A stretch of DNA of 64,000 nucleotides from Bowmanella denitrificans. Lineage in GTDB: Bacteria > Pseudomonadota > Gammaproteobacteria > Enterobacterales > Alteromonadaceae. The stretch covers positions 208,405 to 272,404 of the forward strand of contig NZ_BAAAEI010000015.1 of NCBI RefSeq assembly GCF_039522935.1. Reading direction: 5' to 3'. This document shows positions 7,582-16,407 of this stretch, one piece after another. Position 1 is the first letter of the stretch; every line of letters begins with the position of its first letter. Below the pieces are notes generated by a model that saw only the letters and a program-made list of their open reading frames with translations, ran no database searches and had not been told where the DNA came from. Made by a program: the position numbers and the translations under genes.

Positions 7582-7678
7582 TGTGCAAACTACAAATGCA
7601 CTACACACCCAAGTCTACTGGTCTTTCTTGGGATTCTTACCGGGCGGGTTCTCCATGGCCCGCCCGGGTTTTTCTTTT
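7582..7678 (+). ncRNA. Candidate Fur-regulated small RNA (RyhB/PrrF-like role)
   Basis: An interval of about 97 bases between a Fur box and a very strong intrinsic terminator, with no convincing coding frame. The 5' half (7585-7639) is unstructured by eye and A/C-rich, as expected of a seed region. The 3' half is the terminator stem. The layout is that of iron-sparing small RNAs such as RyhB and PrrF, which are made when Fur is inactive. The exact 5' end is a guess and there is no sequence identity to known families that I can recognise. It sits divergent to fagA-fumC. Confidence 0.4.
7640..7678 (+). terminator. Strong rho-independent terminator of the candidate small RNA
   Basis: CCGGGCGGG (7640-7648), a ten-base loop, and CCCGCCCGG (7659-7667) form a perfect 9-bp all-GC stem, followed by GTTTTTCTTTT. 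No plus-strand protein gene ends nearby upstream, so it implies a short transcript. Confidence 0.85.
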
Positions 7679-7779
7679 ACAATTTCCCTACAAATTTGAC
7701 TGAACTCTCTCTCCCTATCCAATCCAGCTTTGATACAATCCGCAGCGATAATTACCTAGGCAACACGGGAACCACAGCA

Positions 7780-8610
7780 TTGATAAGGAAAACCGCCGCA
7801 GCATTATTGCTGGCTTGCCTTGCCTTGCCCGTGCTGGCCGATGACAAGTCTGAAAGTGAAAGCAACTGGAACTGGCAAGTCTCCCTGGGCTTATCTGCCT
7901 GGCAGGAAAAATCGCTGCTTAAAGACGCGCCGGGTAACAGTGCCCTGCCCGTATTACCCACATTGCAGTTTGACGTCAGCTATAAAAATTTTTTCCTGGA
8001 AACCCCCAGTCGTCGAATTAGTAGCTTAAGCAGCTATGCCTTGTGGGGTTACCATATTTATCAGGATGAAGTCTGGCAGGTGGATGCCATCTGGGGCTCC
8101 TATATGCCGTTTCTGGATGAATCCGGCTATACGCAGCACGGCTTTGACGTTAATGAAGCGCTGCGCGGTATCAGTGAACGCCAATCTGACGGCAGTATTG
8201 GCGTTCGTTTACAGCGCTTCGAAGACAATCAGCACTTCTCGGTAGAGTTAGTCAGAGACTTAGACAACGCCTACCGGGATTTCCTGCTGCAAACCTATTA
8301 CAACTATATTATTCAGGCACGTAACTGGGATATCCAGTTAACCCTGGGGTTGAATCTCTACAGCAGTGCGCTGGTGGATTACTATTTTGGGATTCGCCCT
8401 CATGAAGTTACCCCGGACAGACCGCTCTATAAAGGAAAAGCGGCATACCGACTGCACTTGGGGGTATCCACCCTCTATCCCATTAATGAAGACTGGTTGC
8501 TGGAACTCGGTTTTGGCATGAATCATTACAGTAAAGGCGTGTCCGACAGCCCTATTGTTGAGAGCAGTCTGGAAGCCCTTGGCATGGTGAATGTTCGCTA
8601 TGTTTTTTAA
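7780..8610 (+). CDS. MipA/OmpV family outer-membrane protein
   Basis: About 276 residues from a TTG at 7780. This start places a clean signal peptide (RKTAAALLLACLALPVLA) at the N-terminus, whereas the open frame extends upstream to 7696 without a ribosome site. The mature protein is rich in alternating aromatic beta-strands and ends NVRYVF with a C-terminal phenylalanine, the outer-membrane barrel signature. GVSTLYPINEDWLLELGFGMNHYSKGVSDSPIV is MipA/OmpV-like. Members include MltA-interacting MipA and the OmpV porins, and several are induced by antimicrobial or acid stress through a neighbouring two-component system. The next gene (DUF3019) overlaps its stop, and a response regulator and kinase follow, so this is probably a self-contained envelope-stress module. 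The start codon is uncertain. Confidence 0.75.
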   Translation: MIRKTAAALLLACLALPVLADDKSESESNWNWQVSLGLSAWQEKSLLKDAPGNSALPVLPTLQFDVSYKNFFLETPSRRISSLSSYALWGYHIYQDEVWQVDAIWGSYMPFLDESGYTQHGFDVNEALRGISERQSDGSIGVRLQRFEDNQHFSVELVRDLDNAYRDFLLQTYYNYIIQARNWDIQLTLGLNLYSSALVDYYFGIRPHEVTPDRPLYKGKAAYRLHLGVSTLYPINEDWLLELGFGMNHYSKGVSDSPIVESSLEALGMVNVRYVF

Positions 8611-8980
8611 GGGAATTGCACTTTTACTGTTGTTGCTAGGCCTGCCAGCAGCGGCTCAGGAAGGACCATCGGACAGGCAGTTTTTGATATCACCGGATAC
8701 CTGTGTAGCCATTAACAAAGGGCGAACCTGCTATACCCAAGTGAGCATAGAATGGCAACTTCCGGAACATGGCGATTATTGTTTGTTCTTAGAAGGCCAA
8801 GGTACGCCCCTGGCTTGCTGGAAAAATCGTCGCAGTGGCCAATGGCAGTTTGAGTTCGCGTCAGCCACCAGTATTCAGGTGCTGTTAAAACGTCAGGATA
8901 CCATCATGCTAAGCAAGGAAATTCAGGTTAACTGGGTTTATGAATCACAGCGACGCAAACGTAATTGGCGTCTGTTTTAG
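8591..8980 (+). CDS. DUF3019 family periplasmic protein
   Basis: A 129-residue protein with an N-terminal signal peptide ending LPAAAQ and four cysteines in the mature part (DTCVAINKGRTCY, DYCLFL, LACWKN), consistent with two disulfides. A beta-rich fold is suggested by SIEWQLPEHGDYCLF. It matches the DUF3019 family, typically encoded between a MipA-like barrel and a two-component pair in Alteromonadales. It overlaps the end of the MipA gene by 20 bases and ends 11 bases before the response regulator. A second start at 8600 is possible. Function unknown. Sensor accessory or barrel partner are guesses from context. Confidence 0.7.
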   Translation: MFAMFFKGIALLLLLLGLPAAAQEGPSDRQFLISPDTCVAINKGRTCYTQVSIEWQLPEHGDYCLFLEGQGTPLACWKNRRSGQWQFEFASATSIQVLLKRQDTIMLSKEIQVNWVYESQRRKRNWRLF

Positions 8981-8991
8981 GAGCGACAAGT

Positions 8992-9690
8992 ATGCAGTTA
9001 TACGGAAAAATCCTGCTGGTGGAAGACGACGCATCACTGGCCCAATGGGTTCAGGAATACCTGCAGGGGCAAGGCTTTGAAGTTTGCCATGAAGCCCGTG
9101 GCGACCAGGCTGTCGCTGTCGCCAAGCAATCTCAGCCAGACCTGATTCTGCTGGATCTGATGCTACCGGGTCTGGACGGTATTTCCGTGTGCAAAGAAAT
9201 CCGACGCACTAGTCAGGTTCCCATTATTATGCTCACCGCTCAGGGCGAAGAGCTGGATGAAGTGATTGGTCTGGAAGTGGGTGCCAACGACTATCTGGTA
9301 AAACCCATCAGACCAAGAGCTTTGCTGGCGCGAATTAAAGGTCAGTTGCAACGCACCGAGACCACCAGCAAGGCTGATAACCTGATGGAATTTGGCCGCT
9401 TGCATCTGAATCTGGATGCCAACCGCGCCGTACTGGATAATCAGGAAATAGACCTTTCCAGCAATGAGTTTGCTATGCTCTGGTACCTGGCGCAAAACGC
9501 CGGGCGCATTATCAACCGGGATGAAGCCTTTCGTCAGTTGAAAGGTCGTGAATACGATGGCCTGGATCGCTGGTTTGATGTGATGATTTCGGTGCTACGC
9601 AAAAAATTAGGGGACGATACCGCCTCCCCAAAACGGATAAAAACAGCCTGGGGCAAAGGCTATCTGTTTGTCGCAGATGCCTGGGAATAA
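8992..9690 (+). CDS. OmpR/PhoB-family response regulator
   Basis: 232 residues from ATG 8992 with a TAGGAG site. An upstream in-frame start at 8965 is less likely. The receiver domain (about residues 1-115) has the acidic pair in LLVEDD, the phospho-acceptor aspartate in ILLDLMLPGLDG, the threonine in MLTAQ and the lysine in DYLVKPIRP. The DNA-binding winged helix (about 130-230) has the usual ending in KTAWGKGYLFV. It is probably phosphorylated by the kinase at 9852 and would control the MipA/DUF3019 genes upstream. A 161-base gap separates it from the kinase gene. Confidence 0.92.
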   Translation: MQLYGKILLVEDDASLAQWVQEYLQGQGFEVCHEARGDQAVAVAKQSQPDLILLDLMLPGLDGISVCKEIRRTSQVPIIMLTAQGEELDEVIGLEVGANDYLVKPIRPRALLARIKGQLQRTETTSKADNLMEFGRLHLNLDANRAVLDNQEIDLSSNEFAMLWYLAQNAGRIINRDEAFRQLKGREYDGLDRWFDVMISVLRKKLGDDTASPKRIKTAWGKGYLFVADAWE

Positions 9691-9851
9691 AATCCACCCC
9701 AAGGTGCACAACTGCCAGTATTTAACTGGTAGGCTATTGCTCCTACAACCGTCCAGACAAGTTCACGCAATTCTTTACAACTTGTCGCCCTGACACAAGG
9801 TAATATCAGCAAAATGCATTGCTTTTACCGGGAAAGCCGTCTGGCCCAATC

Positions 9852-11132
9852 ATGAGTCGTATATATATCAGCCTGTTGCTGACCGCCCTGCTAACTTTGT
9901 TTTTATTGGGTTGGGGCATCGACAAATGGGTAGAACAGCACAGGGAAAGCCAGCAACCTCAGGATTATCCGCATTTAAGTCAGTTGTTTGCCGATCTAAC
10001 CAGCAAAGTAGACCAGGGCAATGAGCCAGCCAGTCTGGTTGAGCGTATGAATCAGATTATGCCTCTGCCATTGGCACTGGAGTCCTCATCTAATCTTGCC
10101 TTGCCTGCAGATCTGATGGACGAATTGCGGCATCCCGGCGGACTGCTGCTGGAGTCGTCTCAGGGACCTTACTTACTGGCGTCATTACCTTCACATCCGG
10201 ACTATTTGCTACGTATGACCTTGCCGCCGATGGAACGCATGGATCTGGACCGCGACCTGGCCCTCACCATCGCGCTGTATGGGGGACTGGCCATGATGAT
10301 GGGCATCTGGTTATTGCCACTTACCCGCCGTTTGTCACTGCTGACCCGCATGGCCCACAGATTTGGTCAGGGAGATTTGCAGGCCAGAGTGCCACGCAGC
10401 CGCTTTTCCTACATTCAGGATTTGGAATCCAGCTTTAACCAAATGGCACAGCGTATTGAACAGCTGATTGCGGAAAATCGCTTGCTGGCCAGCAGTCTTT
10501 CCCATGATTTGCGTACGCCTATGGCCTGCTTTCGTTTTGGACTGGATGCGGCCCTGGACAGTCAGGACTGCCAGGAGAAAGATCGCTATCTGCAAAGGTT
10601 GGAGGGCGATCTGGAACGTATGGAAAACATGGTCTCTGCATTTTTGGATTTTGCCAGCCTGGAGCGTCAAGCCGCCCGCATACAGCCAAAAGCCTTAAAC
10701 CTCACTCAGCTACTTTGCCGTGCGACAGAAGACAACCGACCACTGGTGGTCAAGCGCGGGTTAACCCTGGAACATCAGACACCGCAGGAAGACTTTTGGA
10801 TTATGGGCGACGCCATGTGGCTGGGCCGGGCCATCAGCAACATTGTTGCTAACGCCACTCGCTATGCACGCAGTCAGATTTTACTCAGATTGATTGCCAG
10901 TAGGGACATACTGGAAATCCATATTGAAGACGACGGTCCGGGTATCGATGAGGAAAAACTAAAAGATGTATTTAAACCCTTTGTCAGCCTGGAACTCAAT
11001 CGTCAGCGTGGGACTTATGGTTTAGGTCTGGCTATTGCAGAACGTGTGGCCAGTTGGCATGGGGGCAGCATCAGTGCCGATCGCAGCCCCCTGCGCGGTG
11101 CCCGGTTTATTATTCGCTTACCCCGCCAATAA
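9852..11132 (+). CDS. Sensor histidine kinase (two TM, HAMP, HisKA, HATPase)
   Basis: 426 residues from the ATG at 9852. Transmembrane helix 1 is residues 4-24, a periplasmic loop of about 105 residues follows, and helix 2 (LALTIALYGGLAMMMGIWL) leads into a HAMP domain. The phospho-acceptor histidine is about H218 in LSHDLRTPMA. The ATPase has the N box NIVANATRYA, G1 EDDGPGID and G2 TYGLGLAIAERV. It belongs to the OmpR-partner class and pairs with the regulator just upstream. The ligand is unknown. The neighbouring MipA suggests envelope or cationic stress. It ends 16 bases from the convergent cyclophilin gene. Confidence 0.9.
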   Translation: MSRIYISLLLTALLTLFLLGWGIDKWVEQHRESQQPQDYPHLSQLFADLTSKVDQGNEPASLVERMNQIMPLPLALESSSNLALPADLMDELRHPGGLLLESSQGPYLLASLPSHPDYLLRMTLPPMERMDLDRDLALTIALYGGLAMMMGIWLLPLTRRLSLLTRMAHRFGQGDLQARVPRSRFSYIQDLESSFNQMAQRIEQLIAENRLLASSLSHDLRTPMACFRFGLDAALDSQDCQEKDRYLQRLEGDLERMENMVSAFLDFASLERQAARIQPKALNLTQLLCRATEDNRPLVVKRGLTLEHQTPQEDFWIMGDAMWLGRAISNIVANATRYARSQILLRLIASRDILEIHIEDDGPGIDEEKLKDVFKPFVSLELNRQRGTYGLGLAIAERVASWHGGSISADRSPLRGARFIIRLPRQ

Positions 11133-11148
11133 ACCGAAGAGCTATTCG

Positions 11149-11997
11149 CTAACCCTTAGTTGCCAGTCGCACTTTGGTTGGGTAATAGCAGATATCCAGC
11201 TTGCCATTGCCCTTAAAATGAAAAAAGGCATTGTCCATCTTTCTGCCTCTGTCGAGACGCTCGGCCATTGCAGCAGAGTCCTGCTCCTGAACCTGCAATG
11301 GCAAATGTTTCTCGACCGGAATATCCGCAGCCACCTGCATAGACAGAATCTTACCTTTCGGCTGGTCAGCGGCAATCACGCCCATATCCACATCCGGATT
11401 TCCTCTGGGCAGCGCCTGAAGATGTGGCATGCCCCATAGTACCCGGCCAAAAACGCTCATATTACGGTCCAGATGACGGGGGGCCTGGCCAATCACAATA
11501 TAGAAATCCGCACTGCCGCTGTTGGCTTCAGTGCTGCGTGCCATGGCCAGGACACCAGGACAATGCACCAACCATTCCTGGCCGTCCGTCACATCGCGGG
11601 CGGCAGCAAAACCTTGCAAATAACCAGTCTGGTCTGCAAAAAAGTCCGGCTCTTGTACCAAAGTAAAATTTGCATCCGGTTTAATCGCCCGGCTGAACTC
11701 TGCCTGAAGATTCTGTTTATGTTCAGATAAGCGTGTTTCACTAACATCGCCGCCCTGCGCCACAAAACCGTCCACGACCCGATAGAAATCCAGACCGTCA
11801 TAGTAACCTTCTCGCACCAGACGTTTAAATTGCCTGACATGTTCCGGGGCCATAAAGGGAGCCAATTCCATAACAACCTGCCCCTGCTCCAATTGCAAAT
11901 AGATGAGGTTCTGCGGATCTGGTGTGCGCCAGCCCTGTTCGGCCTGCACGGCGCAGGTGGCAAGCGCAACTATCAGCGAGACTATCCAGCCTTTCAT
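11149..11997 (-). CDS. Periplasmic cyclophilin-type peptidyl-prolyl cis-trans isomerase
   Basis: 282 residues with a signal peptide cleaved after CAVQA and an AAAGGAGAA ribosome site. The cyclophilin fold is recognisable from VVMELAPFMAPEHVRQFKRL, the catalytic-region YYDGLDFYRVVDGFVAQGGD, and LAMARSTEANSGSADFYIVIG. It would accelerate prolyl isomerisation of secreted proteins. It is longer than PpiA (about 190 residues): a 30-residue insert follows the GGD motif and a 60-residue C-terminal tail is unlike canonical PpiA. It stands alone, convergent with the sensor kinase and divergent from a TonB receptor. Confidence 0.88.
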   Translation of the reverse strand: MKGWIVSLIVALATCAVQAEQGWRTPDPQNLIYLQLEQGQVVMELAPFMAPEHVRQFKRLVREGYYDGLDFYRVVDGFVAQGGDVSETRLSEHKQNLQAEFSRAIKPDANFTLVQEPDFFADQTGYLQGFAAARDVTDGQEWLVHCPGVLAMARSTEANSGSADFYIVIGQAPRHLDRNMSVFGRVLWGMPHLQALPRGNPDVDMGVIAADQPKGKILSMQVAADIPVEKHLPLQVQEQDSAAMAERLDRGRKMDNAFFHFKGNGKLDICYYPTKVRLATKG

Positions 11998-12116
11998 TTT
12001 TATTCTCCTTTAACAGTCGAGCGGTTATCGTGCTGAGTTATGGGGCAGGTTGCAAGCCAGCCATCCCGGATTCGGTTATGATCATGCAACCCTGTTCACA
12101 GAATATCTTAGCCTGT

Positions 12117-14111
12117 ATGCGTAGCGCACTGATTTTCATTACATTTCTCCCATTTTATGGTTTCACCAATGAAGTGGAGCGAATTAGTGTTACGGCGCAA
12201 GCGCAAGACGACCTAGCCGTTAGCCACAATAGTGTCAAGCAACAGACGCTGCAATTGCTGCGCCCGGTCCATATCAGTGAAGCCCTGGCGTCACAACCGG
12301 GTGTATGGATTAGTCGTGGTAACGGTCAGGAGCATCTGACCGCTATCCGCTCCCCCGTCCTGACTGGTGCCGGTGCCTGCGGTGCCTTTTTGGTCAGCGA
12401 AGACGGTATTCCCATCCGCGCCAGTGGTTTTTGTAATGCCAACCAATTGTTTGAACTCAACAGCGAACAAGCCCAGGCCATCGAGGTGTTTAAAGGCCCG
12501 GGCAGCAGTTGGTTTGGCGCCAATGCCCAGCACGGCATTATTAACCTGGTTTCCCGCCCTATTCCGCAAAGCTTTGAAGCACAAACGAGCCTTGAAACCG
12601 GTCCAAATCAATATCGACGCGGCAGCTTTGCTCTTGGCAATGAACATGCCATTGCCTATGGCAATGTGGCTGATGATGGCGGATACCAGCAAAGTTCAGG
12701 TTATAGCCAATATAAATTAAATCTGGCCTCACAAGGCCAGTTAGGTAACTGGCAATGGCTAGGCCGCCTGGCCATGACCAAGCTGGACCAGCAAACGGCC
12801 GGGTACGTCAGCGGACTGGATGCCTACCGGGATGAGACACTGCGCAGACAAAACCCTAACCCGGAAGCGTATCGAAACGCCGAAGCAATACGCATGTCAA
12901 GCCGCTTTACCCTGGCCCTGGATGAAGATCGGCAATGGCAAATAACGCCCTACTTGCGCTGGCAGCAAATGGATTTTTTACAACACTATGTACCCTGGCA
13001 GGCACAGGAGCAAAATGGCCAGCGCAGCCTTGGTCTGCAAGCCCAATATAGCCATGCTGCCGGTGCATTAAACTGGCTGGCAGGCGTTGATCTGGAACTG
13101 ACCGATGGCGATTTGCAGGAATATCAGGCGCAGCCTTTTAGCCCAGCTATTCCTGCAGGCCTTCATTATGATTACCATGTTATTGCCACCACGTTGTCAC
13201 CTTTTATCAACATTAACTGGCACCTGGCGAAAAACTGGCGACTCATTGCCGGGCTCAGGTACGACAAGCAGCAATACGATTATCGCAATCATCTGCCTGA
13301 CGGCGATGCCTGCGCCGAAGACATCGCAAACTGTCGTTTTGTACGTCCAACCAGCCAGACCGTCAGTTACCCGCAGTGGTCACCTTCCGTTGCCCTGCAA
13401 TATCAATGGGCGCCAGGGCATCAATGGTATACCCGAGCCAGCCGCGGCTATCGGGCACCTCAGGCTACCGAGCTATTCAGATTGCAAAATGGTCAGCGAC
13501 TGGCGGAGTTAGACTCAGAACAGTTGAGCAGCCTGGAAAGCGGCGTCAAAGGCAACTGGCAGGGTATCAGTTACAACCTGGATCTTTACTGGATGGACAA
13601 ACGTCAGGTGATCTTCCAGGATACTGAACGTCAAAATGTCAGTAACGGCCATACCCGGCATCGCGGTCTGGAGCTAACGTTACAGGGCGAAATCGGCCAG
13701 TCCTGGTACTGGCAGGGTAGCGCCAGCCTGGCTCGCCACACCTATCACAATCAGTTAAAACTGGCGAAGGACAATATTCGTGGTAACCACATGGACACGG
13801 CCCCCAGTCAGCAATTCAGCGCCATACTCGGCTGGCAGACTGATTCAGGCAACAAATTGGAACTGCAATGGCAGCATATGGGAAGCTATTATCTTGACCC
13901 GCAGAATAGCGCCAGCTATCCGGGACATAGCTTGCTGCACTTGCGCGCTCAGTACGCCCTGAATCAACGCTGGCAGTTGGGAATGCGTCTGCAGAATCTG
14001 ACTAACCGCGATTATGCAGAACGTGCCGACATTGGATTTGGCCAGTATCGCTATTTTATCGGCTTACCTCGCTCGCTTTATCTGTCCGTGAGCGCCAATT
14101 GGTCGTCCTGA
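12117..14111 (+). CDS. TonB-dependent outer-membrane receptor
   Basis: 664 residues from ATG 12117, which begins a signal-like segment (MRSALIFITFLPFYGFT). Upstream ATGs at 12078 and 12084 would lengthen the N-terminus and none has a strong ribosome site. A plug domain (about residues 30-150) contains ALASQPGVWISRGNG, IRSPVLTGAGACGAFLVSEDG and IEVFKGPGSSWFGANAQHGIINLVSRP, and the barrel carries repeated aromatic strands such as RASRGYRAPQATELFRL. These match TonB-dependent siderophore/vitamin-type receptors, which import large ligands using proton-motive force through TonB. The two plug cysteines are about 20 residues apart. No Fur box is evident. The ligand is unknown. It overlaps the convergent cyclase gene by 34 bases. 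Confidence 0.88.
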   Translation: MRSALIFITFLPFYGFTNEVERISVTAQAQDDLAVSHNSVKQQTLQLLRPVHISEALASQPGVWISRGNGQEHLTAIRSPVLTGAGACGAFLVSEDGIPIRASGFCNANQLFELNSEQAQAIEVFKGPGSSWFGANAQHGIINLVSRPIPQSFEAQTSLETGPNQYRRGSFALGNEHAIAYGNVADDGGYQQSSGYSQYKLNLASQGQLGNWQWLGRLAMTKLDQQTAGYVSGLDAYRDETLRRQNPNPEAYRNAEAIRMSSRFTLALDEDRQWQITPYLRWQQMDFLQHYVPWQAQEQNGQRSLGLQAQYSHAAGALNWLAGVDLELTDGDLQEYQAQPFSPAIPAGLHYDYHVIATTLSPFININWHLAKNWRLIAGLRYDKQQYDYRNHLPDGDACAEDIANCRFVRPTSQTVSYPQWSPSVALQYQWAPGHQWYTRASRGYRAPQATELFRLQNGQRLAELDSEQLSSLESGVKGNWQGISYNLDLYWMDKRQVIFQDTERQNVSNGHTRHRGLELTLQGEIGQSWYWQGSASLARHTYHNQLKLAKDNIRGNHMDTAPSQQFSAILGWQTDSGNKLELQWQHMGSYYLDPQNSASYPGHSLLHLRAQYALNQRWQLGMRLQNLTNRDYAERADIGFGQYRYFIGLPRSLYLSVSANWSS

Positions 14112-15079
14112 CCTGCGCAGATACACAGATGGTTCCGACCGCTGTCTTTCGCCCGGTACATCGCCTGATCGGCGCGGCCCAGCCATTGATAACCGGTTTC
14201 TCCCGGGTGATATTGCGCAATACCAAGAGAAATCGTCACCTGGCGCTCACTAATATTCGCCTGGGCAATATCCTTACGTAACTCTTCAGCCAGCAAGCCC
14301 GCTTCCCTAAGCCCGGTATTGTCGGTAATAACAACAAACTCCTCGCCACCAAAGCGGTACAGGTGATCGCTACGACGAATACGCTTTTCTATCAGTTTGC
14401 ACACCATCACTAAAATTCTGTCGCCTTCTTCATGACCATAGTTGTCGTTAAACTGCTTAAAATTATCCAAATCCAGCAGAATCAGTGACATAGGCAGAGG
14501 CACACGTTGGAAATGGTAAACCGCCTCCAGCAGTTTTTCTTCAAGCGCGCGCCGGTTACCGGCACCGGTCAGCGGATCCAGTGTCGCCAGGCTCAGCAGT
14601 TTTTGCTGCTGCGCTTTGGTACGCCAGGCAAAAATTCCGGCAAACCCCATGGTAGCCAGCCCAGATAGAATAAATGCGGCCAGATGCAAAACAGCCACTT
14701 GCTGCCACAGCAACAGAAAGAGCGCCAGTAGCGCTGTGCCAACCAGGCCGACGGCCAGTTGTGGAGTTAACAGGAAAAACACCGCCAATGCGGCCGGGTA
14801 AAACCAGAATAGCTGCTCCGCCCCCCTGAGCATCACGGTCATCACCAGTACCAATTGGCATAAAAAGGCAAATACATGACTCATCAACCACACCCGACCG
14901 CTGACATAGACATGCACAAAAACCACCAGCATGGCCACCACAGCAAAACTATCCAGCGCGGCTATCAGCCAGTCACCATTGAATAACCTTAATAGCGCAA
15001 AGGGCAAAATAGCCAGCGCCCCCAGCAAGCTGATGCTGAGTAGGATCCATTCTTCAGTGGTTCGCTGCACCTTCGGCAT
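14078..15079 (-). CDS. Membrane diguanylate cyclase (GGDEF)
   Basis: About 333 residues from ATG 15079 (ATTGGA ribosome site). Longer starts at 15106 and 15127 are less supported. The N-terminal half has about five to six transmembrane helices and no periplasmic domain, like a MASE-type membrane sensor. The C-terminal GGDEF domain has DPLTGAGNRRALEEKL, LLDLDNFKQFNDNYGHEEGD, the active site RFGGEEFVV and the ending ADQAMYRAKDSGRNH, so it should make c-di-GMP from GTP. It lacks an obvious RxxD inhibitory site before the GGEEF. It overlaps the TonB receptor's 3' end on the other strand. Confidence 0.9.
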   Translation of the reverse strand: MPKVQRTTEEWILLSISLLGALAILPFALLRLFNGDWLIAALDSFAVVAMLVVFVHVYVSGRVWLMSHVFAFLCQLVLVMTVMLRGAEQLFWFYPAALAVFFLLTPQLAVGLVGTALLALFLLLWQQVAVLHLAAFILSGLATMGFAGIFAWRTKAQQQKLLSLATLDPLTGAGNRRALEEKLLEAVYHFQRVPLPMSLILLDLDNFKQFNDNYGHEEGDRILVMVCKLIEKRIRRSDHLYRFGGEEFVVITDNTGLREAGLLAEELRKDIAQANISERQVTISLGIAQYHPGETGYQWLGRADQAMYRAKDSGRNHLCICAGQDDQLALTDR

Positions 15080-15143
15080 AGATGATCCAATATGGAAAAG
15101 TGTCATGGGCGGCGGGTGCAGCAACACCGCCCGGTCCTGCCCT

Positions 15144-16316
15144 CTATTTCAGGGCAACTTGTACGTCTTCATCCAGTACATCCACATTGTCCAGACGAAT
15201 ATCGGTATTAAAACCAAACAGCTTACCGCTCCAGATAAATACCTGCCAAACCAGCACACCAAAAGGTATGTAACCAAAATACCCCATCAATGGCATTTCC
15301 GAGAACAGATGAATGACGTCTACATAAGGAATATTGTAAACCCAAAAGTTTGGATTGGTCGTGCTGGTATGAAAGGCATGACTGCCATGGTTCCAAAATT
15401 CCCAGAACAGGCCATTACAGAGTGACGCCACCCCAATTAAAACCCCTGCACTCCAGTCACCTTTGGCAATATCGGTAAAAGGGTTCCAGATGTTCATGCG
15501 CATCAGAATACCCGTCATTACGGCAAAGGGGCCTATCCATACCACCCAGAAAAACGGATAAGGCCAGACCACCATTAAGCCAATCAGCACCGTACCGATT
15601 AAAATCATTAAATTGCCATTTAACGGCATTTTAGGGCCATTTTTATAGCGGGCCGGCAGCGCAGGAAAGGTGTGGAACAGGTTATACCATTGGAATAACA
15701 CCGGCGTTACCGTGCTGTAGGTAACCAGAAACTCCAATGCCAACACCGGATAGGGCCAGGGCGCCTGGTCAGCGTCGGGGTAATACCAGTTACCCAACAC
15801 AAAATAATCATAATATTCAAAATAGGCCCAACCGCCGATGGACACCAGTGCGGCAATAAATAGCGTGGTGGGCCGACTGGCAAACAACGACCTGCCATTA
15901 TTGCGATGATAAACAATACCATCCAATACCAGAATAAAGCCCCACCATAAGGGCGTAAAAGACCAGTAAACCAGATCACCAAAAGCCGTGGAGTGTGACC
16001 ACATCAGCCACCAGAAAAACAGGTTTAATACCAGACCAAACCAAAACCACCAGGGCAACGGCTGCTTGCCGGGCTGCGGCTTGGGTGTGGCTCCCTTAAA
16101 ACCATATAGCTTGGGAAACAGGATTAAACCGCAGATATACACTGCGCCCGCTCCAACAGCCAGAAAAGCCCATAAATTGAAGCCGGGTGCCTGCTCAATA
16201 AATTGTGGCGGAAATACCCCAAAGCCCGGCGGCAAATGGTCAGGATAAATAAACCAGGCTACCGCCAGCGGCACCAGCAGAGTCAGCAATACCGGCCAGA
16301 TAAGTTGAAATCGCAT
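15144..16316 (-). CDS. Polytopic membrane protein of unknown function
   Basis: 390 residues from ATG 16316, chosen for the AGGAG 6 bases before it. The frame stays open upstream to 16415, which would overlap the divergent HAD gene. It has about ten transmembrane helices and is unusually rich in Trp, Phe and Tyr (WWFWFGLVLNLFFWWLMW, YAYFEYYDYFVLGNWYYPD). Conserved-looking polar stretches include FWEFWNHGSHAFHTST and NIPYVDVIHLFSEMPLMGYFGY. Their glutamates and histidines could bind a metal or cofactor. I do not recognise the family. Transcription diverges from the HAD phosphatase, with which it may share a promoter region. Confidence 0.75.
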   Translation of the reverse strand: MRFQLIWPVLLTLLVPLAVAWFIYPDHLPPGFGVFPPQFIEQAPGFNLWAFLAVGAGAVYICGLILFPKLYGFKGATPKPQPGKQPLPWWFWFGLVLNLFFWWLMWSHSTAFGDLVYWSFTPLWWGFILVLDGIVYHRNNGRSLFASRPTTLFIAALVSIGGWAYFEYYDYFVLGNWYYPDADQAPWPYPVLALEFLVTYSTVTPVLFQWYNLFHTFPALPARYKNGPKMPLNGNLMILIGTVLIGLMVVWPYPFFWVVWIGPFAVMTGILMRMNIWNPFTDIAKGDWSAGVLIGVASLCNGLFWEFWNHGSHAFHTSTTNPNFWVYNIPYVDVIHLFSEMPLMGYFGYIPFGVLVWQVFIWSGKLFGFNTDIRLDNVDVLDEDVQVALK

Positions 16317-16407
16317 CAGTTGGCTCCTGCAACATCCTTTTAACATTGCAATCCAGTCTGCCACAGGTATTCTTTTTTCGTCAAAGTCTTCAGGAATAAA
16401 TTGTTCG

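Noticed and set aside
7493..7699. 68-codon plus-strand frame over the third Fur box
   Set aside because: It includes the Fur box and the terminator stem, has no ribosome site and its end lies in the T tail. A small RNA fits better.
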